Below, piece by piece: positions 56,289-64,000 of a stretch of 64,000 nucleotides of DNA. The position numbers and the translations under genes were made by a program. Origin of the DNA: Ilex aquifolium. Its lineage: Eukaryota; Streptophyta; Magnoliopsida; Aquifoliales; Aquifoliaceae. Numbering within the stretch: position 1 is the first letter of the stretch; each line of letters begins with the position of its first letter. The notes beneath the pieces are model-generated. The model saw nothing but the letters and a program-made list of their open reading frames with translations, did not search any database and was not told the origin of the DNA. The stretch is taken from contig OX637391.1 in assembly GCA_951799425.1 (NCBI GenBank), positions 25,229,701-25,293,700 of the forward strand, in the 5' to 3' direction.

Positions 56289-56523
56289 TCCAAAAATTTG
56301 AAATTTTCAAAATGCTTAGCCATGCTTTTGGGCTTTGTTTTCTTTGGGTCCTATGAAATAAATGGACATAAATAGAGGTATAATTGACCTTGTGGATGGT
56401 AAATCCGATTAAAAGCATGTGAATGACGTGGTGTCGGGTTATACGACTATCACGAGTATTTCCGCGGGTTGACGGATGGTCAACGGTTAATAAAGGACCC
56501 CGGAAATTTGGGGCGTCACAGCT

Positions 56524-56535
56524 TGGTATCAGAGC
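56524..56535 (+). other. Primer-binding site (tRNA-iMet type)
   Basis: TGGTATCAGAGC lies three bases after the LTR. It is complementary to the 3' end of plant initiator tRNA-Met. The match ends after 12 bases. Confidence 0.92.
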
Positions 56536-56958
56536 ATAGGTTATAGATCTTATGTGGTCTTGTGGGAAATGAGTCTATCATCTTCCATTGCAAGAATGAA
56601 AGAGGTTTAGAGCTTAGGTTTACGATTCACCTAAGGCTTGATGGGCATGGGTTTTAGACCATTGCATTCCATGTGCATCTCACGTTATGTGCTATATTTG
56701 CTACATGTTATGTGCTCTACTTGGTACATGTTATGTGTTACTTGTTGTGTGACTTGTATGCATGATGAATGTGCATAGTAAAAAGTATTCTAACCCTAGT
56801 GGGAAAACAAGTGAACGGGAAAGTTCAAAGCGTAAGGGTCCACTATTGGAGGCATACGCCCTACTAGTGAGACAGTGAGAAAGATTTGAACGTTTTAACT
56901 TTGGTCCCTATCTAGGGATACTAAGCCGTTGTACCATTACTATTTGACATGTGTGTAG
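56536..56958 (+). other. Leader of element A1
   Basis: No coding sequence is recognised. ATG-TTATGTG-rich repeats lie near 56690-56745 (several TTATGTG copies). The stretch leads to the gag ORF. Confidence 0.6.
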
Positions 56959-57729
56959 ATGTCATATAGAGGAAGGGGACGTCTAGGCGGTGGACGGAAC
57001 AACCAACCACTACCGGCTTTGGACCAACAAGCCTATATGGAGGCTATGAGTACGATGGCTGCTAACCTAGCACAGGCAAGCGCCAATTTGAGCCAAGGGG
57101 CTCAAGCCATCCAAAGGAGTTTAAGTTCCATGGGCCATCAACGGCCATGGAAAAAGCAAAAGACATCGAGCCCACAAGAATCATCGGGGCAGGGCCGCGG
57201 CTATCAAGGCCAAGGCCAAGGGCAAACCTCCCAAAGTAGTGGGCACTTCAGGGTTCCCAGCCAAGCGGGGCAGGGGCCATGTTATCATTGTCGCCAAGTG
57301 GGGCATAAGAGGAGGGATTGTCCTCAGAGGCAGGGATCACAGGAGGGGGTTCAAGCCCAAAATCTTTTGTCCCAAGGAGGGAAGAAATTCAAGGGAACGT
57401 TTCAAGGAGGCCAGAAGACATGTTTCTATTGTCGACAACCGGGCCATAGGAAGAAGGATTGCCCCCTAAGGCAAACCTCACAGAGTTCCGAGACTTCTCA
57501 ATCCCAGTCGTCGGTGGGACTCACACAGGCACGTGTTGTTCTTCCCTATTCCACTAAGGACCAGGGAAATCAGTCCCAACTACAGGGCGTTGTACAAGTC
57601 CCTAGTACGCCATGTGCGGAGACTCCGCAATCAGACCGGATGAGCCAAGGTATGGGCCAAGGCCAGGAACAAGACTCTGGAGCGACAACATTGGAGACCC
57701 AGGAGACGGTCTTTGACGTTGCACCATAG
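56959..57729 (+). CDS. Gag-like nucleocapsid protein, two CCHC knuckles (256 aa)
   Basis: An intact ORF starts MSYRGRGRLGGGRNNQ. Residues 1-60 are a short Ala/Gln helix-forming segment. Residues 70-107 are Gly/Gln/Ser-rich. CX2CX4HX4C knuckles follow at about 108-121 (CYHCRQVGHKRRDC) and 155-168 (CFYCRQPGHRKKDC), then a Gln/Ser-rich tail. A full chromovirus Gag has a capsid-like domain before the knuckles; here that domain is missing, so this is a shortened Gag. It should bind nucleic acid. It is the only uninterrupted coding region of the element. A second ORF in another frame (57239-57469) is a shadow. Confidence 0.85.
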   Translation: MSYRGRGRLGGGRNNQPLPALDQQAYMEAMSTMAANLAQASANLSQGAQAIQRSLSSMGHQRPWKKQKTSSPQESSGQGRGYQGQGQGQTSQSSGHFRVPSQAGQGPCYHCRQVGHKRRDCPQRQGSQEGVQAQNLLSQGGKKFKGTFQGGQKTCFYCRQPGHRKKDCPLRQTSQSSETSQSQSSVGLTQARVVLPYSTKDQGNQSQLQGVVQVPSTPCAETPQSDRMSQGMGQGQEQDSGATTLETQETVFDVAP

Positions 57730-59500
57730 AGTGAATCGGGGGATCAGGCAGCGACCCACGGTACATCACTTATTCCTTATTTATGGGTACACGTGTTATT
57801 TGACTTGAGCGTGTCAAATACCGTTATTTTTCATGTTTTGTGCATGGTACAGTTTTAAATATTATAACCCTAGAAGAGTCCTCAGGGGTGAATTCCACCT
57901 TAGGGACTAGGGCCTGCATTGATCAGATATGACAGTTGTGAGTTAGAGATCTCGGGGACTCTACTCACTATGGACCTTAGGGTCGTGGACATGTCGGGTT
58001 TGATGTCATCCTGAGAATGGGTTGATTGACGGCACACCGCGTCGTCGTTGATTGTGATCGTAAGAGGATCACTGCTTACACACCGAATGGTGTTTGTTTC
58101 AAATTCTAGGGGGAAAAGCACGACTTTTTATCCCAAATCGTGTATGGTTTCCGTTGGCACGAATGGTAGATGGGTTGGCTTGCGAGCCTTATCTTGGAGG
58201 ACGAGGTGAGACAAGAGTTGGGTCTACCTCGGGTTGTCTGTGAGTATGGGGATATTATTCGGATGAACTACCGGGATTACCTACACATAGGAATGTAGAA
58301 TTTACCATTGAGTTGCATCCCGGTACATCGCCCATTTCTATGACTCTGCATAGAATGGAACCAGTAGAGTTGTGAAAACTCTAGGTCCGAATACAAGAAT
58401 TGTTGAACAAGGACTTCGTTAGACCAAATACTTCACTTTGGGGCGCTTTGGTACTAATGACCAAATTTATGGAGGAAGCTTACTTCACCTCTTATTCTAG
58501 TAGTTCCGGAGAGGGGACAGAAGTACACAGTGAACTGTGATGCTTCTAAGGACGGACATGGATGGGTATTAATGTAGTCCGCGAGAACGGTGGCTTATGG
58601 TTCTGGACAACTAAAGAACCACAAGCAAAATTATCTTATACGTGACATGGAGTTGGCGGCCATTATCTTGCCTTGAAAGCTTGGCGCCACTACGTATATG
58701 GTGAGAAGTTTGAGGCGTTATCAGACCACAAAAGTCTGAGATATATCTTTACACAACGGGACCTCAACATGAGGCAACGCAGGTGGATGAAATAATTGGA
58801 GGGTTACGACTTCACTTTGCATTATCATCCTGGTAAGGCAAATGTGGTAACTAATGCACTTAGCCGGAAGTTACAGGAACTTGTGGCTAGTGTGGCCCAC
58901 CGAGAGTGGCGGATGCTTGAGAGTGTGGGACAGTACGGGCTGTATTATCGGGGTCAGACTCAGGGTATTTTAGGGAGCTTGGTGACTATGCCTTCCCTAC
59001 TGAGCAGAGTGATCGATCCCCACGAACAGGACCCAGATTTGTTATCTATCAGGGACCGGGTACGTCTAGGTGGCACGAAGATGTACCATAATCTTCATCA
59101 CCAGTGTTACTGGAGTAGAATAAAGAGACACGTTGAAAACCTTGTCAGTAGATGTCTCACATGTCGATAGGTGAAGGTTGGGCACTAGAGACTAACAGAG
59201 CTGCTCTAGCCCTTGGAGGTGGCTGAGTGGAAGTGGGAGCATGTCACAATGGGTTTTGTGACCCACTTGCCACGGACATCGCTGGGACATGATGCGGTGT
59301 GAGTGAGAGTGGACCGGCTTACTAAGTCGGCACGCCTTTTGACAGTGCGGATGACCCTCACACAGGAGGAATTCTGCAGGTTGCATGCACGGGATATGTG
59401 GTGCCTTTACGGACGGACCTGGTTGCGTCTAGAACCTAGTCCGGGAGTGAGACGGATACATGTGGGACAATTTAGACAGTATTGTTGTAACTTATGCATA
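57730..59500 (+). pseudogene. Degenerate pol of element A1 (protease to integrase)
   Basis: Pol pieces remain in order. A protease-like segment ATHGTSLIPY with VLFDLS near 57757-57820 comes first. The RT N-terminal segment follows (ELPGLPTHRNVEFTIELHPG, about 58267-58330). A jump leads to RNase H (YTVNCDASKDGHGW near 58528, then [20 protein letters not shown] and YHPGKANVVTNALSRKL). The integrase zinc region (HNLHHQCYWSRIKRHVENLV, SRCLTC) and core start (AEWKWEHVTMGFVTHLPRTS) end it. Most RT is missing, including the catalytic YxDD block, and stops and frameshifts are frequent. It cannot supply its own enzymes. Confidence 0.88.
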
Positions 59501-59547
59501 TAATCGAATGTGCATGAGGGTGTGAATTTCGGGGACGAAATTCTTTT

Positions 59548-59560
59548 AAAGGGGGAAGAA
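59548..59560 (+). other. Polypurine tract of element A1
   Basis: AAAGGGGGAAGAA lies directly before the 3' LTR. It is preceded by AATTTCGGGGACGAAATT, which also occurs in the reverse copy at 3638-3655. The latter is an 18-base imperfect palindrome. Confidence 0.9.
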
Positions 59561-62126
59561 TGTGAAACCCCGGAAAATTTAAACTTTGACGAACAAGGGC
59601 AATAGGTGAATTGCCACTTCGGTACTAGTTGAAAAACTGAATTTTTTTAGATCTCGGATGACGAAACGGATTCCACCGTTGGATTCGTCTCGCGAAATCT
59701 AGTTACCACGTCAAATTTCGTTGAATTTCGAGATAGTCGGATTTTTCGCGTTTTACGAGACGAACGGGCCTCGGGTGACCCCGTGCACGAAATTTTTATA
59801 AAATTTTAAAGTTTGGGGAAATATTAGAGGCAAGTTGAAATAAAAATAATTCGAACTTGAACCGGAGCGAAATTTAGTCGTTTCGGGATTAAAACGGACC
59901 CGAAATTAAATAGGACATGTGGCCAATTGTGGGCCAAGTATCCTAAAAGTATAAATAGGGGCCTAAAGTCTGAAAAATCAGACTTCTCCTTCACCATTCA
60001 GCTGGTTTCAGCCGAGAGAAAAGAAGAGAGGGAAAATGAGAGAAAACTCCACCTTCTCTTTACGATCTACTCCGTTCTAGCGCTCAAATCGACTCGGGCC
60101 AAGAACAAGAGTTGCTCTACGCGTCGAGGGCTACGCGTGGGTGCCAAAAACGACGGTTTTCACCGAACGTTGGAGGGCCGAAAATTTGGAAGTGAAGGAT
60201 TCAAGCTTGCTTTGAGTTCTAGGAGCTTCCCACGGCGATTCTACACGCTACAAGAGGTAGGGTTTTCTTCCTACTTAGGTTTATTTCCAACCTAGGAAAG
60301 TTATATGGAATGGGTAGGTGTATATATATATGTATCACTTGCCTATTGTGGTTATTTGGGTGAAATGGGTATTGAGAATGGGTAGCATGATTTAAATCAC
60401 ATTCTCTAGTTTAATGTACCACTAATGCATTTCATGTGTGGGAAATGGGTACCAAATGTGCTAAGCAAGGTTGGTATGAAATGGGTGTATATATTTACTT
60501 GTTGGGTAAATTTCATAAAGGAACTTGAAGTGTAGAAAATGGATATGGGAAAATTGGTAAAGTGAAATTCTAAATGGAATTGGCATTTAGAGGTGGTTGC
60601 TTTATAATTCTCTTGGGAGATTATCATATGTGGATATTAAGAAATGGATAGAATAAATTATATCTTGGTATAATCGTGTAGAAATCACTAGATATGATTT
60701 CTTGAGTTTGATGATGAAATTGAGTATATTATATGATTACATGCTTTGGGTGGTTCGAAGGTGTTGATTAAATGCCTTGGTGAAAATGATGTATTGATGA
60801 GTTTGCTATGTTAATTGCATGCTTATGTGATAACATGTTTGAAAATGGTTATTGGATGAAATGTTGATATATGCATGCTTGCTATATATTGACAATGTGT
60901 TAAATTATGGTATTCATATGCTTATGATATGAAGTACCATGGATATGTGGATTTATTGTTGAGTTGTTCATATGGCATTCATACATATTGAACATGTGGA
61001 GAAGATGCAAGGGTACATTACATTGCATTCTCATGGGTACATCACATTCATGGTTATAAGACATGAATGTGTGTGGGTGAGTTGACATCGCATTCATGGG
61101 TCATGGGCATGAGTGTGGGTGTGTGCATAGGTTGTGGATCAAACACCAAATCTTGGTGGTTGGTATGTGAACTCGGGAAAGTCGGGATCGAAGATCCGAC
61201 TGAGTTGCACGGTTGCATTGCATAAGGAAAACTTGTGTCGGGTAGAGCAAGTAGGGCTAGACACTCCCTCGGGTGAAAAACCCGGAACCACTTGGTTCAG
61301 TCATTTGACCAGCGGTGAAATACCAGAAAAGTGGCATGGCCCACGGAGCCAGTGGTGCGACTCCAAAATCCGTTGCCCAAAAAGACACAAGATTTTGTTG
61401 TATAAAAACACCCATTCAATGGGTAGCCTCTAACAATGATTTGATTTTTTATAAAGACATAACTTTTATCTCAAACGATCATTGGGAGGGTTTCTCCGTC
61501 AATAGACGGGTTCATACACGTTGGCTTTTGCATTGTGTTGTGTGAGTCGGGGAAGACTCGGGATAAGGTGCGTGAGTGAGTTCCATCTCATATCATGGCA
61601 TGACATAGCATAGCATGGTAGCTTTCTAACATTGAAGTATATACTCTTGTTGGATTGGTTGATGCTTGTTGATTGTTGCATGTGCGCATTTCATATGCAC
61701 TTAGGTTGGGGAGTAGCCTCTGTAGGAGGATATCCTATTGAGCGTGGCTCACCCTTCGTGGGACAACATTTCAGGTGTGGGTTTTGCACCGGTGGATGGC
61801 TCACTTGGAGAGCATCAAGCATGAAGGGGGCCGGCTTGTGGCCTTAGTTTGAGTTTTGTAAAACCTTTAACAAAATTCCATTTTGATGTATATATATTAT
61901 GGAATGAATTGTGATAGAGCTTGTATGAGTTGTGTATTATATGGAAAAATCTCATTAAACATGTGTTGGATGAGTTTGGAGTGTATGGGGTAGCTTTAAG
62001 GATGGTTTGGAGGGGAAAGAAATCCATTTTTTGCTCACAGTCTGAAAACCTACCGGAAGGTGTATGTCGGCCTTCCGGAAGGTTTTGTTAAAAACCCTGG
62101 ATGCCTTGTTCACAGCTAATACCTTC
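59561..62126 (+). mobile_element. 3' LTR of element A1, interrupted
   Basis: It is nearly identical to 53406-55971. I find differences at about 60003 (CTGG for CCGG), 60060 (TTTACG for TCTACG) and 61227 (GG for GT). It stops in the middle of the third palindrome unit, at CCTTC, where the reverse LTR at 62127 begins. The first two array units (62047-62082) are present. Confidence 0.95.
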
Positions 62127-64000
62127 TGTGACGCCCCAATCTCCGGGGGTCCTATATTAACCGTTGACCACCCGTCAACCCGCGGAAATAACCATGGATG
62201 TCACTCAACCTAACACCACGGTAGTAGCATCCCCTTAACCGGGATCTTAATTCACCATTGTTGACCGGATTCGATTATTCATTTGGGTTCAACCAATATT
62301 CGATATACCATGATTTATACTCCATTTACATCATTGGAGGGAAAGGAAACGTAGATTGAAAATAGGGCGAAGCAGTGTGAAAATCTGAAAATTTTGAAGA
62401 GAGTACCGGTACCCAGTACCGGTACCATTCAGTACCGGTACCCGGTACCGGTACCCGGTACCGGTACTATCAACCCACTGGAAAGGGGGTACCGGTATCC
62501 AGTACCGGTACCATTCAGTACCGGTACCCGGTACCGGTACTGTCAACCCACTGGAAAGAGGGTACCGGTGTCCAGTACCGGTACCATTCCGTACCGGTAC
62601 CCAGTACCGGTACTGTCAACCCACTGGAAAGAGGGTACCGGTGTCCAGTACCGGTACCATTCCGTACCGGTACCCAGTACCGGTACCATTCAGTACCGGT
62701 ACCTAGTACCGGTACTCTCTGCCCAGTTTTGCCATTTTCAACCATTTTTCCTTTCCAATCCATTCAAAACCCTTCCCAACTCATCAAATACATGTTTGAC
62801 AAGGATTTCCATATAAAACATGGTTGATACAAGTCCTATTACAATTGATTCCATACATTTACATATCAAAATGGAATTCTTTTCAAAAGCTTTTACAAAA
62901 CAACAATAAAAGCCACAAGTCGGCTTTCTTCAACCTTGGGGCTCGAAATGGGAGCCGTCCGCCGGTGTGAACCCCGCACCTGAAATGTTTTTCCCACAAA
63001 GGGTGAGTCACGCTCAATAGGGTATTTCCTAATGAGGCTACTCCCCAACTTATATGCATATGAAATGTTCACATGCCACAAAACCACAATTCATAACATT
63101 CCAAGCAAGGAAATATATTCAATGATGGAAATTGCAATGTCATGCTATGGAATGAGGTGAGACTCACTCATGCATATCAACCGAGCCCTTCCCGGCTCCT
63201 CTACACATGCAAGTGCCAATGTGTACTAATCTGTCATTGATGTTGCACATCAAATGATTTTTCATTCTAGGGTCTTTCTTGGGGTGGATATTTATGGACT
63301 TACACCAACGGCACCCAACCGACACGGAATTCATGGACTTCCACCAACGGTTCCGCGTACACCGACACACCTTATGGACTCTTATACCAACGGAGTGCGT
63401 ATCCAATCACCGGGTCTCTCACCCGAGGGATAGTCTAGCCCTTCTTGCTACCCCAACCCTAACAACCATGCAAACCGTGCGACTCGACTAGGCCATCGAC
63501 CCGTCTTACTCGAGCCCACTCGTCATCCACCAAGCGTGGTGAAGACAACCACCATGCACACACACCCACTAAGTGCAATGCTCCCGTGCATATGAAATGT
63601 GATGTCCCATTTCAATAATATTACAATGTTCAATATGGTATGAGTGACATATGAACATTTACAATACATTTCTCACACTTCATGGCAAAATCATATCATA
63701 AGCATATAATTTCCATATTTCCTTACAATGTCAATATATCACAAGCATGTATATATATCAACATTTAATCTTAATCAACACCCAAGCATGTCATCACATT
63801 ATCAAGAGATAACATACTTCAATTTCAAGCACAAGATAAACACATAGCATGCCCACACTTCATATAGCCCAAGAGTCACATTGGGTTAATTTCATATACT
63901 CAATCCTAGAAATTTCATTTAGAAACTTCTAATTACCAATCCAATTAGAATTGATTTCAACCCATTTCACCCAATTTCACAACCATAGGCAAATGACATA
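62127..64000 (-). mobile_element. Family-A LTR, reverse, inserted into the palindrome array of A1
   Basis: It starts TGTGACGCCCCAATCTCCGG and follows the order of 8479-10953 to the window end. It is incomplete on the right, where about 0.6 kb more is expected. The five bases before it are CCTTC, the left half of a CCTTCCGGAAGG unit; the matching duplication lies outside the window. The ORFs inside (62893-63087, 63164-63406 and others) carry no recognisable domain. Whether it is a solo LTR or the end of a complete element cannot be told. Confidence 0.93.
62402..62716. repeat. Large GTACCGGTAC array with 73-bp higher-order repeats
   Basis: I count 19 cores, 17 of them TACCGGTA and two TACCGGTG. 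A 73-bp unit of four cores ending in ACTGTCAACCCACTGGAAAG is repeated about three times. This is the largest array in the window. Translations through it (62394-62816 and 62331-62763) are repeat artefacts. Confidence 0.95.

Larger units (their letters stand above)
53406..56520 (+). mobile_element. 5' LTR of element A1 (3115 bp)
   Basis: It runs from TGTGAAACCCCGGAAAATTT to GGGGCGTCACA. It is longer than the solo family-A LTRs (2.4-2.5 kb), partly because of a large AACCTTCCGGAAGGTT array at 55889-56288. The TATA box is at 53795-53802. The conserved block GCACCGG(T/C)GGAT with TGGCTCACTTGGAG lies near 55630. ORF 53772-54140 lies in the leader and has no recognisable product. Confidence 0.95.
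53406..64000 (+). mobile_element. Family-A chromovirus-like element A1, young but internally defective
   Basis: The 5' LTR is 53406-56520, the primer-binding site 56524-56535, the defective interior 56521-59560, the polypurine tract 59548-59560 and the 3' LTR from 59561. The 3' LTR is interrupted at 62127 by a reverse family-A LTR that reaches the window end, so its right end is not seen. The flank on the left is AAATA. Over the 2566 bp that can be compared I count three differences between the LTRs. Confidence 0.93.

Overview
The window is nuclear DNA of a flowering plant, from a repeat-dense intergenic or heterochromatic stretch. I see no intact host gene, tRNA, rRNA or CRISPR array. The evidence for a plant is direct: Athila-like and Tat-like Ty3/gypsy elements, a chromovirus-like Ty3 family with a tRNA-iMet primer site, an L1-type LINE with a plant DUF4283/CCHC ORF1, and a Mutator-like MITE. 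The species cannot be read from the sequence.

Layout. 1-2395: decayed LTR-like DNA with 23-bp tandem repeats in both orientations, split by a 549-bp MITE (603-1151, 9-bp TSD). 2396-4480: truncated reverse chromovirus-like copy (called family A). 4481-11270: unresolved DNA and remnants of a reverse non-autonomous element broken by a solo LTR-like unit (6685-8291) and a reverse solo family-A LTR (8479-10953). 11271-24070: old LTR pieces hosting a reverse Tat-like gag-pol element (11485-13514 plus 20457-22472), itself split by a 6.9-kb reverse non-autonomous Athila-like element (13515-20456, TSD gccac). 24071-32480: an L1-type LINE split by a solo LTR (28074-31888), which is split by another solo LTR (28598-30564). 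33009-51480: an Athila-like element E whose primer-binding site is split by a 9.3-kb non-autonomous element D (34677-43976, TSD ttgtc); D contains two solo LTRs and E another. 51486-53405: part of an Athila-like element in the opposite orientation. 53406 to the end: a family-A element with nearly identical LTRs around a broken interior; its 3' LTR is interrupted at 62127 by a reverse family-A LTR that runs off the window. Most boundaries rest on perfect target-site duplications (TSDs) I could read, which fixes the order of insertion.

The most unusual signal is a set of 17 short arrays of CCGG-centred perfect palindromes: GTACCGGTAC, CTACCGGTAG, GCTACCGGTAGC, AACCTACCGGTAGGTT and AACCTTCCGGAAGGTT types. 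Almost every array also carries a CTACTGGA spacer motif. The arrays sit at a fixed place inside LTRs (one also inside an element interior) of families whose other sequences are unrelated. Within one LTR family the palindrome type changes while the flanks stay homologous, and both arms change together. The same array, spacers included, occurs in an Athila-type LTR and in a chromovirus-like LTR. Array length differs between the two LTRs of single elements, older arrays decay as expected from CpG deamination, and two LTR insertions landed inside arrays. I read this as an exchangeable palindrome cassette shared by unrelated retrotransposons. Its role (U3 enhancer, RNA structure or dimerisation, insertion target, or by-product of replication) is open.
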